This document shows, one piece after another, positions 8,309 through 17,347 of a DNA stretch of 64,000 nt (the stretch's first letter is position 1; each line of letters starts with the position of its first letter). The notes under the pieces are model-generated. The model ran no database searches, was not told the origin of the DNA, and saw only the letters and a program-made list of their open reading frames with translations. The position numbers and the translations under genes are program-made. Origin of the DNA: Chryseobacterium sp. ON_d1 (lineage in GTDB: Bacteria > Bacteroidota > Bacteroidia > Flavobacteriales > Weeksellaceae); the NCBI RefSeq assembly GCF_006829085.1, contig NZ_BJTC01000010.1, positions 1 to 64,000 on the forward strand, read 5' to 3'.

Positions 8309-10810
8309 TTATTTTTTATTAAATAACACCCGTACTTTATTTCTGATTCTTATCAACAATGGCTCTTTATAATTTTTATCTTCATCAAAATAGCCGTAAC
8401 CATAACCGTAACCGTAGCCATAACCGTAGCCATAACCATATCCCTGTTTTGTATTATAGTCATTATAAATAAGGCCCAGATTGTCAATTTCATCATTATG
8501 ATATTTTTCCGTAATCATTTTCAGCATATACTTTTCTGTGTATTCATGGCGTACAACATAAAGATTAGCATCAGAAAGCTTCATCAGTTCATATGAATCT
8601 GCTACCAATCCTACCGGTGGTGAATCTATAATAATAAAATCGTATTTTTCTTTAAGTTCTTCTATAAATTTGATATTTCTCTGGCTCATTAAAAGCTCAG
8701 AGGGGTTTGGCGGGATGGGCCCCGAAGTAGCAACATCCAGATTAGGGATTTTTGTTTTGTTTACAATCTGATCAATTCCCACTTCACCCGTAAGGTAATT
8801 TGATATCCCATATTTATTATCAATCTTAAAATCTCCAAAGATTTTCGGTTTTCTAAGATCCATACCCAGCAAGATTGTTTTTTTGTCACTCAACCCTATA
8901 ACTGAAGCTAAATTGATGGAAATATATGTTTTACCTTCTCCTCCTATGGATGATGTAATCAAAATGACTTTACCTTTCTCATTTTCATTATCCATGAGAA
9001 ATCTCATATTTGCCCGTATTCCCCTAAAAGCTTCAGATACCGATGATTTTGGCTGCTCCAAAACGGTAAGCATATTTTCATTACTGTTATTTCCAATGAC
9101 CCCAAGAAGCGGAATTTTCGTAGCACTTAAGAGTTCTTTGATATTCCTTATTTTGTTATCCAATACTTCTCCAACAAGGATAAATAACAACGGAAGCAGA
9201 AGCAGTCCTAAAATAATCACCGTCTTTGCCAGCTTTACATTAGGTCCTATAGGTCTTTGTCCTACATTTTTAGCAGGGTCAATTACTGTGATATCAGATT
9301 GATTGGTTGCCATTCTCATCTGTGTATCGCTCTGTCTACCCAAAAGACTGTTATAAGTGGCCTCAATCATATTATAACCTCTTTCTGCATCCAAATATCT
9401 TCTTTCTTTTTCAGGGTAAGAGGCTAAATCTGAGTTGGCTCCCGCTATTTCGCGGTCTATTTTATTGATTTCATCATAATATCTGTTGTAATAACCTCTC
9501 AGGCTATTGGATGATCCCATTCTCGCTTCATCAATCAGCCTGTTGATTTCTCTCATTGGTTCTGATGAAGGCTTGTAAATGGTAGCCATTTCTGCTTTTT
9601 TGGTATACAATGCTCTCAATTCAGAAACAGTGGCAGAGAAGACACCATCTTCAAAACCAGCAGCATTTGTTCCGATCATTTTGTCAAAATTCTGAGACTG
9701 AAGAGTATTTTTGATATTGTTAAGAGAACTGATTTTACTAATAATATCTGCTTTTTTTGCTTCCAGCTCTTTTATTCTTTCCAGAGATTTTTCGTCTCTG
9801 TCTTTAATATTATAAAGTTTTTCTGAAGTTTTCAGGTAATTCAGCACATTTGCACTTGAATCAAGTTTTTTACGGATATTACCAAGGTTTTCTTTTAAAA
9901 ATACATCTGTATTTTTATTAACAATGTTTTTATCAGCCAGTCTCTTTTTCTGCAGTTCTGCAACGGATTTGTTCAGGAAATTAACCGTACTGTTAAGATT
10001 ATACCCTTTTTTGGTAATAATCATAATAGATCTGATTTCTTTATCAAAATCTACCCCGGTTGTAGATACAATTTCATCTACACTCTGATTCACAGAGTTC
10101 AGGCTTATAATGATATTATCCAGCTTGATTTTAGTGGGAACGGGGTTTTTAAGCAATCTGAATCTAAGATTGGGAGAGTTATACCATTCATTGATCTTTA
10201 TCACTTTATTAGCCGGTCTGCTGTAAGGGCTGATGCTTTGGAATCCTTCAACTTCATAATTATATAAGCTTGTAGACTCACCTTCATCAGGCAAAACCAC
10301 CTCATAGGCCCCATTATCTTTGGGAATCAAAGTAATAGGATAATTGATCTGCTGAAGATGGCCTCTGTCTATCTGAAGAAAAACAGGGGAATCATCTTTG
10401 TCCAGGTAAGTAGATTTTATAAGTCCTTTGGTAGAATAGTTCACAAAAAGATCCAATTCTTTTACCAGGAACTCATTATGAGATCTGGATAGGAGCATTT
10501 TTTTCAGATAAAGCCCATCCTGATTTCCTGTATCACCCCAAATGAAATTAATAGACTGATTGGATTGGGTTGGCAGGAATTCTGACCCTTTGCTGGAAGT
10601 ACTTAGTGATAAATCCGACGCATAAATATTTTGTGCATAATATTTACTGTATATCCAGGCAATGGCATAGCCTATAAAAAACATGAACACAAACCAGTAC
10701 CAGTTTTTAAGAATTCTTCTTAAAAAGTGTTCTATGTCAAATAATGCGAACGACCCATACTTGTCTTTCTGAGAATTTTTCTCTGCAGCGGTTACTTTTT
10801 CTGGAATCAT
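8309..10810 (-). CDS. Polysaccharide co-polymerase / tyrosine autokinase (Wzc-like)
   Basis: This 833-residue inner-membrane protein controls polymer length and export of capsule or exopolysaccharide. It has an N-terminal Wzz segment with a transmembrane helix (about residues 34-52), a long periplasmic coiled-coil region, and a second helix near 530 (VIILGLLLLPLLFILVGEVL). A cytoplasmic BY-kinase domain follows, with Walker A SIGGEGKT, Walker A' LLGMDLRKPK and Walker B YDFIIIDSPP. The C-terminus has a tyrosine cluster that here is a strict (Gly-Tyr)9 run at residues 790-807 (bases 8390-8443), the presumed autophosphorylation tail. The gene starts 3 bases after the Wza-like gene ends, so the two are coupled. 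Confidence 0.93.
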   Translation of the reverse strand: MIPEKVTAAEKNSQKDKYGSFALFDIEHFLRRILKNWYWFVFMFFIGYAIAWIYSKYYAQNIYASDLSLSTSSKGSEFLPTQSNQSINFIWGDTGNQDGLYLKKMLLSRSHNEFLVKELDLFVNYSTKGLIKSTYLDKDDSPVFLQIDRGHLQQINYPITLIPKDNGAYEVVLPDEGESTSLYNYEVEGFQSISPYSRPANKVIKINEWYNSPNLRFRLLKNPVPTKIKLDNIIISLNSVNQSVDEIVSTTGVDFDKEIRSIMIITKKGYNLNSTVNFLNKSVAELQKKRLADKNIVNKNTDVFLKENLGNIRKKLDSSANVLNYLKTSEKLYNIKDRDEKSLERIKELEAKKADIISKISSLNNIKNTLQSQNFDKMIGTNAAGFEDGVFSATVSELRALYTKKAEMATIYKPSSEPMREINRLIDEARMGSSNSLRGYYNRYYDEINKIDREIAGANSDLASYPEKERRYLDAERGYNMIEATYNSLLGRQSDTQMRMATNQSDITVIDPAKNVGQRPIGPNVKLAKTVIILGLLLLPLLFILVGEVLDNKIRNIKELLSATKIPLLGVIGNNSNENMLTVLEQPKSSVSEAFRGIRANMRFLMDNENEKGKVILITSSIGGEGKTYISINLASVIGLSDKKTILLGMDLRKPKIFGDFKIDNKYGISNYLTGEVGIDQIVNKTKIPNLDVATSGPIPPNPSELLMSQRNIKFIEELKEKYDFIIIDSPPVGLVADSYELMKLSDANLYVVRHEYTEKYMLKMITEKYHNDEIDNLGLIYNDYNTKQGYGYGYGYGYGYGYGYGYFDEDKNYKEPLLIRIRNKVRVLFNKK
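8390..8443 (-). repeat. (Gly-Tyr)9 coding repeat
   Basis: Eighteen codons alternate Gly and Tyr without interruption. The codons vary (TAT/TAC, GGC/GGT/GGA), so the DNA is an imperfect 6-base repeat and not a pure microsatellite, which argues for selection on the protein sequence. Confidence 0.9.
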
Positions 10811-10812
10811 GA

Positions 10813-11697
10813 CTATAGATTTTTAAGAAGTAAATAAATAGACAATGCAGTAGTAATCACTGAAACTCCGGTAGTCAAAGTCTGAATCGGATCTTTACCG
10901 AATCCATTCAAGCTTTTCGCTCTTGTGTTCAGATAAATTTCATCTCCGTTCTGGATATAATAAAAAGGGGAATTCATAAGATCTTCCCGGGTAAGGTCTA
11001 TTTTGGCAATTTTGATTCCTTCCGGGAGCTTTCTGTGAATAACGATCTCTCTCTTATCAATGGTTCTGTTCAATCCTCCATTAATGGCCAGTGCCTCGGT
11101 AATGGTAAGCGTATTTTTATGAACCACCTTTTCTCCGGAAAGCCCTGTGGTTTCAACATCCCCCAGAATATAATAAGTAATACCGTCTATATTCAGTCGT
11201 ACTTCAGATTTTCCTTCCTGGAAGTTTTCATTTACTTTTTCCTGTATTTCTTTTGAAATATCATCAAGGGTTCTTCCTTCAGCTTTGACATAGCCAATTC
11301 CAAAAACATTGATTTCCCCATTGCCGTCAACTTTCAGACCATTGAAATAAAAATTCATATTTCCTCCCCTGCTTCCTCCGGAATTAATACCGGCTGATCC
11401 TGCTACACTCCCTCCGCCAGAAATCGCAGAACTTGTTACACTTCCGCCGGCTATTCCACCGGAAGTATTGTAAGAGGAATAAAATTGTGCAGCATCTCCT
11501 TTGGGAGTTGTCACAATATTAAGATTAAGGATATCATTTTTAGTAATTCTGTATACAGGAATGTTGTAGGGAACAAGACCTTCTTCATTAATCACAAGGC
11601 TTTCACTTGGCTGTAAATATCTTACATCCTTTGTTGTGATACATGAGGTAACTAAAAGAGGGAATATTAGAAATAAATATTTAAAGTTCTTCATCAT
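10813..11697 (-). CDS. Polysaccharide export lipoprotein (Wza-like)
   Basis: This 294-residue lipoprotein has a lipobox ending VTSC after a short hydrophobic signal. Polysaccharide-export and SLBB-type beta segments follow (PVYRITKNDILNLNI, YYILGDVETTGLSGE, ITEALAINGGLNR), and a hydrophobic C-terminal segment (LTTGVSVITTALSIYLLLKNL region) may cross the outer membrane. A Gly/Ser-rich insert at about residues 78-110 is unusual in the family and probably a flexible loop. It would form the outer-membrane exit channel for the polymer handled by the Wzc-like kinase encoded immediately downstream. Confidence 0.92.
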   Translation of the reverse strand: MMKNFKYLFLIFPLLVTSCITTKDVRYLQPSESLVINEEGLVPYNIPVYRITKNDILNLNIVTTPKGDAAQFYSSYNTSGGIAGGSVTSSAISGGGSVAGSAGINSGGSRGGNMNFYFNGLKVDGNGEINVFGIGYVKAEGRTLDDISKEIQEKVNENFQEGKSEVRLNIDGITYYILGDVETTGLSGEKVVHKNTLTITEALAINGGLNRTIDKREIVIHRKLPEGIKIAKIDLTREDLMNSPFYYIQNGDEIYLNTRAKSLNGFGKDPIQTLTTGVSVITTALSIYLLLKNL

Positions 11698-11712
11698 ATA
11701 TAATATTGTTTA

Positions 11713-11720
11713 CAAAAGTA
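11713..11720 (-). promoter_or_regulatory. Promoter -7 element upstream of the Wza-like gene
   Basis: TACTTTTG on the minus strand fits TAnnTTTG and lies 16 bases before the start at 11697, in the 34-base gap after the GT4 gene. No clear -33 element is seen. Confidence 0.35.
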
Positions 11721-11731
11721 ATATTTAATTG

Positions 11732-12850
11732 TTAATTTTTGTTATTTCTTAACCGATATAGCAAATCCGGGAGGTAAGCACCGAAAAATCCTAATAAAAT
11801 AATCACCAATAATAAAAGATTGACATTCATGTGTCTTAAGTAATAAGCTACCCCTACAATCATCAGATAATAAAGAATAATATAAAAAGTAGCTCTTCTG
11901 TGAGTAAGATCCAGCTTAAGCAACTTATGGTGAATATGGTTTTTATCGGCGTCGAATGGTGATTTCTTGTTGTAAAGCCTGATCATAATTACATTCAATG
12001 TATCTACAATCGGAAGAATAAGAATAGCCACAGCTACTACAGGAGCAGACTGCAGATGATATCTTGGCACATCTGCCAGTTTTTTATCTATAAAAATATC
12101 TATAAAACAAATGGAAGTAAAGGCAAGTAAAAAACCAAGCAGCATAGACCCCGTATCTCCCATAAATATTTTACGGGTCCTGTAATTGGACAGATTATAA
12201 TAGAGAAATGCCAGCACTGTCCCGATAATAACCACAGACAATACGACCAGCGGATAATTATATTCTCCCAACCGATAATAGCTTATTCCAAATAAGGCAC
12301 TGCAGATGACGGAATATCCACCGGCCAATCCATCTATCCCATCTATCAGATTGAAAGCATTGATCAGGATAATAAAAGTAATAATACTGAATATCACACT
12401 TACAAAATACTCCAGCTCATAAACCCCGAATATTCCAAATAAACTTCTGATCCTGATATCTGAACCAATAACCACCAACGCGGAAACTACAATCTGTGCA
12501 ACAAGCTTTTTATAAGCTCTCATCACCACAATATCATCCATCACTCCCACATACAGAAGGATAATCAGTGAGGCAAATAAAAATTTGTAGAGATCAAACA
12601 GCTCATAGGCAAAAATAGAAGCACAGATTCCTATCGAATAAAAGATAGCGATCCCACCTAAGTTAGGAATTTCTCTAAGGTGAGAGCTTCTTATTCCAGG
12701 CTCATCCATCAGATTTTTTCTTCTTGAAATCTTGACAATGGTAGGAATGGAGAAAAATGTAATTAAAAAGGAGAATACAAAGCCTAATCCTATTTTTATA
12801 TAGAAAATAGGTATTCCCGATCCGCTTAAGAACAATTCAAAGTTTTTCAT
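11732..12850 (-). CDS. WecA/MraY-type polyprenyl-phosphate sugar-1-P transferase
   Basis: This 372-residue multi-pass membrane enzyme of glycosyltransferase family 4 has about ten hydrophobic segments. The family landmarks are present: the cytoplasmic Asp pair in MDDIV, the NAFNLIDGIDGLAGG block, the FMGDTGSMLLGF loop, and the His-rich DKNHIHHKLLKL loop. Such enzymes load the first sugar phosphate onto undecaprenyl phosphate, starting O-antigen, capsule or exopolysaccharide units. The sugar cannot be read from sequence. It lies upstream of the Wza/Wzc pair in the same direction. Confidence 0.93.
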   Translation of the reverse strand: MKNFELFLSGSGIPIFYIKIGLGFVFSFLITFFSIPTIVKISRRKNLMDEPGIRSSHLREIPNLGGIAIFYSIGICASIFAYELFDLYKFLFASLIILLYVGVMDDIVVMRAYKKLVAQIVVSALVVIGSDIRIRSLFGIFGVYELEYFVSVIFSIITFIILINAFNLIDGIDGLAGGYSVICSALFGISYYRLGEYNYPLVVLSVVIIGTVLAFLYYNLSNYRTRKIFMGDTGSMLLGFLLAFTSICFIDIFIDKKLADVPRYHLQSAPVVAVAILILPIVDTLNVIMIRLYNKKSPFDADKNHIHHKLLKLDLTHRRATFYIILYYLMIVGVAYYLRHMNVNLLLLVIILLGFFGAYLPDLLYRLRNNKN

Positions 12851-12964
12851 TCTTTCTTACTCAGCACTTGTATCCTGTGAATAAAAAATTATAACGCCGG
12901 CTGTTATCAAAAACCTCACTACTATTTTTTATTGACCGAAACAATAGTACTACATTTGTGTTTA

Positions 12965-13966
12965 CTAAATCAGTTTTCTTATCAATTTTTTCTGTCCCGC
13001 AAAAAATAACAGATAAAAAATTTTTTTCTTCAAGGGCAAAGATAAAAGATAATTCTTACCAAAACGACTATACTTCAATATATCTTGAATTTTTATCTGT
13101 CTTTCTTTCATAAAAAGAACCAGCTGCTCAGACATTTCATAGAATATTTCTTCTTTTTTCACGAAGGCCAGATAGGCCAGAAACGAATATACTCCTTCAA
13201 AAATCTGAAAATTTTTCAGTTCTTCCTGTTTGCTGGCATATGGGGACTCTCTGAACACCTTTTCTACATCTGATACCGCTTTCAGCATATCAAGTCCTTT
13301 TTCTGTATGGGTCTTTGTAATAGAATCTGTACGTTCAAAGTACTGATAATGGAAACTCTGCGTCTGTGCTATAACATCACATTCCAGCAAAAGCTGTGGA
13401 ATAAGCTGAATATCTTCAAAATGAATTCCTTTTTTAAATCTTTTCCGGTCAAAAAGTTCTTTTTTGAACAGCTTATTACATGCAAAGTAGCTGATATCAG
13501 AAAATACAGAAAAGTTACTTTCAAGGATAATTTTTTCAGGCATATTGGGAAGCTGAGTCAGTTTTTGGGTGACTTTTCCGTTTTCGTCCACTTTCTGAAT
13601 ATTACAGATCACCATTTTTGCATGATGTTTTTCTGCTAAAAGAAGCATTTCCTCAAACATATTTTCTGTGACATAGTCATCACTGTCCACAAATCCTATA
13701 TAATCACCGGTCGCCCTATCAATCCCAAAATTACGGGCGTCGCTTAAACCTCCATTTTCTTTGGTAAAAGCTTTTATTTTATCCGGATATTTCTGAGCAT
13801 ATTCTGTAATGATTTTTTCAGAACGATCTTTACTTCCGTCATTCACAACAAGAATCTCAATATCCGGGAGACTTTGGTTTACCAGAGAGTCAAGGCATTT
13901 TGTCAGATAATTTTCTACATTGTAAACGGGAACAATAATGGATACTCTTGAGGGAACATTTGTCAT
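12965..13966 (-). CDS. Glycosyltransferase family 2
   Basis: This 333-residue GT-A fold glycosyltransferase opens with VSIIVPVYNVENYLTKCLDS. The nucleotide-binding VVNDGSKDRS and metal-binding DSDDYV motifs follow, and the basic C-terminus (KKKIFYLLFFAGQKKLIRKL) may attach to the membrane. It probably adds a sugar to a lipid-linked repeat unit of the surface polysaccharide. The 114-base gap to the GT4 gene downstream shows no clear terminator. It starts 3 bases after the arginase-fold gene ends, so the two may be translationally linked despite unrelated functions. Confidence 0.92.
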   Translation of the reverse strand: MTNVPSRVSIIVPVYNVENYLTKCLDSLVNQSLPDIEILVVNDGSKDRSEKIITEYAQKYPDKIKAFTKENGGLSDARNFGIDRATGDYIGFVDSDDYVTENMFEEMLLLAEKHHAKMVICNIQKVDENGKVTQKLTQLPNMPEKIILESNFSVFSDISYFACNKLFKKELFDRKRFKKGIHFEDIQLIPQLLLECDVIAQTQSFHYQYFERTDSITKTHTEKGLDMLKAVSDVEKVFRESPYASKQEELKNFQIFEGVYSFLAYLAFVKKEEIFYEMSEQLVLFMKERQIKIQDILKYSRFGKNYLLSLPLKKKIFYLLFFAGQKKLIRKLI

Positions 13967-13969
13967 ACA

Positions 13970-15040
13970 TTAAATTTTCGTCAGTCTTGCATTCAGCCAT
14001 CCTTTTTTAGCTTCGTCAAAATCTTTTCTGGAACACGGAATGCAGTTTTCTATATTTTCATCATCACCAAAATACCACAAATTACTGAAAGTATCACGCC
14101 TGAATGCATACTGCCTGTCATCTATTAAAACATAGAACAGCTCATAATTTCTTTCTTTCGGATGAGAGTGCTGAATGTTGATCCCTTCAATCAGATACCA
14201 TAACATCTGCGCTAAAAGCTGATGGTTCAGCTGGTTTTCCGAATAGATATTATAATTAAAGATCCCGACAGACTTCAGGTTTTCACTCAGTCCTATTTCC
14301 TTCATGTAGGCACAGATTTCTCTTCTGTTCAATCCGTTGACCTGTGGATTCATAGAAAAAGGCTCACTGAAACTTTCGACAGCATCACAGTTTACAGTCA
14401 CCAGGTCTGCTTTTCTGAAGAAAGGCTCTGTTTTTTCTGTTGAGTTCATCATTTCAGCAAGACGGATAATATCAAATTCCACTTCTTTGATCAGTCTTAC
14501 AGAATCCATTTCGTTCAAATGTTTCTGATAACCTAAATGATGATAATTTTTAATGGAAAAATTTTTGGCACCAAAAATTTTGCTTAAAAAGGTATGTTCA
14601 TTGATTGTCTCTCCCTGCTGGAGAGAAATAATGTTACTGATCTGGGTATAATTGAGACTTTTCTTGTGAAAATTCAATGCTGAAAATAATGAAAAGGCAA
14701 AATCATTGGAACCTCCGATAATCACCGGAATAGCTCTTTTATAGTGACATGCTGACAGAACTTCCTGCAAGATATAGTGGGTATCCTGAACTGATTTTCC
14801 TGATACCAGATCTCCAAGATCTACTACAGGAATTTCAAAGTCCATTTGTGAGAGCTTGTAAAATTCTTTTCTTACTGCTGTAAAGTCCTGCACTTCCGCA
14901 TCTCCACCAGCTCCTCTGTAATCTGACACAAACAAGAGAACAATGCTGTCCTCTCTGATATCTTTAGTAATCCGATTTCCTATCTGCCAGCTTTCTGTTT
15001 TGAAATTCCTTGGTGAAATGATAAAGTCTTCGAAATCCAT
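13970..15040 (-). CDS. Arginase/formimidoylglutamase-fold protein, degenerate metal site
   Basis: This 356-residue protein has the layout of the arginase/agmatinase/formiminoglutamase family, whose members hydrolyse guanidino compounds with two Mn ions. The usual ligand motifs are altered. GGSNDF stands where GGDHS is expected, ISLQQGET where the DAHxD block should be, and VTVNCDAVESF replaces the SxDxDxxDP block. Most metal ligands are therefore missing and the protein may be non-catalytic or have a changed activity. It is often named formimidoylglutamase in Flavobacteria by similarity; I would not infer histidine degradation from it, and no other hut gene is nearby. Confidence 0.8.
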   Translation of the reverse strand: MDFEDFIISPRNFKTESWQIGNRITKDIREDSIVLLFVSDYRGAGGDAEVQDFTAVRKEFYKLSQMDFEIPVVDLGDLVSGKSVQDTHYILQEVLSACHYKRAIPVIIGGSNDFAFSLFSALNFHKKSLNYTQISNIISLQQGETINEHTFLSKIFGAKNFSIKNYHHLGYQKHLNEMDSVRLIKEVEFDIIRLAEMMNSTEKTEPFFRKADLVTVNCDAVESFSEPFSMNPQVNGLNRREICAYMKEIGLSENLKSVGIFNYNIYSENQLNHQLLAQMLWYLIEGINIQHSHPKERNYELFYVLIDDRQYAFRRDTFSNLWYFGDDENIENCIPCSRKDFDEAKKGWLNARLTKI

Positions 15041-15083
15041 ATTTTAATTTGAAATGTAATAAATGATTAATTGCTTGATCTAA

Positions 15084-15091
15084 CAAACTTA
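15084..15091 (-). promoter_or_regulatory. Promoter -7 element upstream of the arginase-fold gene
   Basis: TAAGTTTG on the minus strand matches TAnnTTTG and lies 44 bases before the ATG at 15040, just past the terminator of the preceding gene. No convincing -33 element. Confidence 0.4.
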
Positions 15092-15095
15092 CAAA

Positions 15096-15121
15096 AAAAG
15101 CCTTCCTGGAAGAAGACTTTT
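15096..15121 (-). terminator. Terminator after the delta-60 repeat protein gene
   Basis: On the minus strand a 10-bp stem containing one T-G pair (AAAAGTCTTC / GAAGGCTTTT) with a 6-base loop runs into a T tract. It lies 25 bases after the stop at 15146. Confidence 0.75.
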
Positions 15122-15145
15122 GGTAAGATAAGAATTATTTATCAA

Positions 15146-16606
15146 TTATTTTTTTATAAATTTTGATACAACACTTCCTTTAATTGTTTTCATATCGATA
15201 AAATACAGCCCTGAAAGAAGACTACTTACATTAATCCCCCCTTCTGATAATTGAGTTTCCGAATACATTATTTTTCTGCCATTTGCGTCATATATAGCAT
15301 AACCCATTATTTTATCAATTGATGTAACATTCAGAAAATCTTTAGCAGGATTTGGGTAGAGCCCTATTCTTTCCACTGCTGTTTCGGAGGTTTTCAGACT
15401 GCTTGCATTGAAAAAATATTTACGGGCAGTTCCTACATAACGAGTTTGCGCTCCATACCATATTGAATAAACCCCAAATAAAACGATTGAATTTCCATAC
15501 AGTTCGAATCCTCCATTGTACACACTCTTATTCAGCATTTGTGGGGTAATGATTTTACCATTTAATCCAAAGGAGTTATCAAGATCTCCATTTTCATCCA
15601 TCTTCAAAGCATAGGTATTGTACCAACCTGTTCCTGAAATCATAAAGCTGCCATCCGGAAGGCGAATCACTTTCATAGGAGTTGAATCAGATTGGACCGG
15701 AATAACACTAATTCCTGTATTTTTAAATGTTGTATCTAAAGTTCCGTTTGCATTCAGCCGATAGGTAATCAGTCCAAAACAATTACTTCCGTTACAAATA
15801 CTTCCAGCAGTTAATCCCAATATTTTTCCATTATCCAAAAACATTAAATGAGCACTGCTGTTTACGTTCTGCCCTGGTGAATACAGAAAAGTACCTGCAT
15901 TTCCGAAAGACATATCAAAACTACCGTTAGCCTGAAGCTTTGTAACCACGATCCTCTGATCACTCACTGCAACAATTTTCTGGCCAGCCATAAAGATTTC
16001 ATTATTGTTATTTACGCTTACTTTTCTGTACCGATACGTAAACCCTAAAGCCAGTGTACCTCCGTTTCCAAAAGAAGCATCTACGGTTCCGTCTGGTAAA
16101 AGACGTACCAGGCTGTAATCTGAGCCGGAATTGGATGTTGTATATTTCAGAAGATAAATTCTTCCACTTTGATCTATATCTATATCTGCATAGGATGCAG
16201 ATTGGGTGTAGGGAGTAAAATTATTGACAAAATTTCCATTTTCATCTATTTTTTGTACCCCTCCGAATCCTATATCCATGATAATATAATTACCATCGCC
16301 TGCAGGTTTTATACGACCATAGTTTTTCTGGGAAAAAAGCTTATATCCGGAACCATTGGAAAATGAAGTATCTAATATCCCATTAGAAGTAAAACGGGCA
16401 ATGAAACTTACTCCTACTGCCAAAACTTTTCCATCAGGAAGTTTTGTTGTAGCCTGAATTTCCAGCCCTCCAGACATTTGACTGCCATTATAAAAAGCAA
16501 AATCGGTATACCCACCGCTTAAACCATACGTTGTGTCCAGCAGGTTTTCCTGTGCGAAGACATTCATAGTGATGAAAAGCCCTAAAACAGATAGAATTTT
16601 ATACAT
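15146..16606 (-). CDS. T9SS-exported delta-60 repeat protein
   Basis: This 486-residue exported protein has a signal peptide MYKILSVLGLFITMNVFAQ when the ATG at 16606 is used; one at 16627 would add seven residues. The middle contains at least four repeats of the delta-60 type (GTLDTTF..., GTVDASFGNGG, GSFDMSFGNAG, GDLDNSFGLNG), which probably fold as a beta-propeller. The last ~75 residues are a T9SS type A sorting domain (IGLYPNPAKDFLNVTS ... GLYFIDMKT ... SKFIKK). It is expected at the cell surface or in the medium. The function is unknown; no enzymatic motif is visible. Confidence 0.85.
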   Translation of the reverse strand: MYKILSVLGLFITMNVFAQENLLDTTYGLSGGYTDFAFYNGSQMSGGLEIQATTKLPDGKVLAVGVSFIARFTSNGILDTSFSNGSGYKLFSQKNYGRIKPAGDGNYIIMDIGFGGVQKIDENGNFVNNFTPYTQSASYADIDIDQSGRIYLLKYTTSNSGSDYSLVRLLPDGTVDASFGNGGTLALGFTYRYRKVSVNNNNEIFMAGQKIVAVSDQRIVVTKLQANGSFDMSFGNAGTFLYSPGQNVNSSAHLMFLDNGKILGLTAGSICNGSNCFGLITYRLNANGTLDTTFKNTGISVIPVQSDSTPMKVIRLPDGSFMISGTGWYNTYALKMDENGDLDNSFGLNGKIITPQMLNKSVYNGGFELYGNSIVLFGVYSIWYGAQTRYVGTARKYFFNASSLKTSETAVERIGLYPNPAKDFLNVTSIDKIMGYAIYDANGRKIMYSETQLSEGGINVSSLLSGLYFIDMKTIKGSVVSKFIKK

Positions 16607-16656
16607 AAGCCTCAATTTAAAATACATTTCAGGTTATTAGTTAGTTTTTAAACGGT

Positions 16657-16664
16657 CAAAGGTA
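16657..16664 (-). promoter_or_regulatory. Promoter -7 element for the delta-60 protein gene
   Basis: TACCTTTG on the minus strand matches TAnnTTTG and is 50 bases upstream of the chosen start. No -33 TTTG at the right distance. Confidence 0.4.
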
Positions 16665-16972
16665 GAGATTTCATCATAAAACTAATGAAAAAATTTTCCT
16701 ACAATAATTATAAAGGAACCACGAATAAACAACATTAGCAGTTCCTTTATTCTGTTACATTTCTATTAGCAGCTGGAATTTCATTTTCACCAAAAGTTTC
16801 AGTATCCCAAAAAACCTATTCTGCCAAGGAAAATTATCATACAACAAGATTTTAAATTAAAATAATTTTTATTTTCAGGTGTCATTCATTTTTTTTACAT
16901 CCTAAGACTTCAAAAACAAATCCGTCCCATATAGCATATGAGACGGATTTTATTCTAATCAGAAACGATTAA
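16665..16972. other. Intergenic region, no gene
   Basis: No coding sequence is supported here. It holds a 9-bp inverted repeat (TAAAGGAAC at 16711-16719, GTTCCTTTA at 16741-16749, 21-base loop) and the terminator at 16918-16950. Confidence 0.6.
16918..16950 (-). terminator. Terminator after the six-cysteine protein gene
   Basis: A 9-bp stem (AAATCCGTC / GACGGATTT) continues after one mismatch into CATAT/ATATG with a 3-base loop. An A-rich stretch on the plus strand provides the U-run for minus-strand transcripts. It lies 22 bases after the stop at 16973. Confidence 0.8.
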
Positions 16973-17347
16973 TTAGCACTTTCCGAATGACTGGCTGATA
17001 ATTGTTATTCCGGCTATATTAATATTAACTCTAATTCCTGTTGGGATCCCCCAGGTAGTACATATTGATAAACAAGCCTGACCCGCTGTTCCATTAGGAA
17101 TACTTAATGGGATGCTAAAGCAATATTTCCCAAAACCTAACGGTAAATTGATACAGACTTTGTTATTCTCAACAGTAATTGATATACACTCTGCCGTTAC
17201 AAGAAGATAACCGGCACTGGCATTCACCAGGCTTAAATCTGATTCTGCTCCTACCGCACGGCGACTTGCCTGGCTGTCATCGTGTGATCTTTTTGCTGCT
17301 TCTAATGCGTGTGAGATAGCTTCTTTGCTAAAATTAAATTCTGACAT
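16973..17347 (-). CDS. Orphan six-cysteine small protein
   Basis: I do not recognise this 124-residue protein. Residues 1-35 form a charged, helix-prone segment (HALEAAKRSHDDSQASRRA). Residues 40-124 are beta-rich and contain six cysteines (54, 65, 76, 92, 96 and the last residue, 124) with Gly/Pro turns. There is no signal peptide or membrane helix, so three disulfides would need unusual export, or the cysteines may bind metal or be modified. The gene has its own strong terminator and a 368-base upstream spacer, so it is monocistronic. A leader-plus-core arrangement is conceivable but no maturation enzyme is adjacent. Confidence 0.65.
   Translation of the reverse strand: MSEFNFSKEAISHALEAAKRSHDDSQASRRAVGAESDLSLVNASAGYLLVTAECISITVENNKVCINLPLGFGKYCFSIPLSIPNGTAGQACLSICTTWGIPTGIRVNINIAGITIISQSFGKC

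Noticed and set aside
13970..15040. Evidence for a histidine-degradation (hut) operon from the formimidoylglutamase-like gene and the HAL-family gene
   Set aside because: The first has lost its metal ligands and the second is 46 kb away inside a flexirubin locus and fits tyrosine ammonia-lyase better; no hutU or hutI is present.
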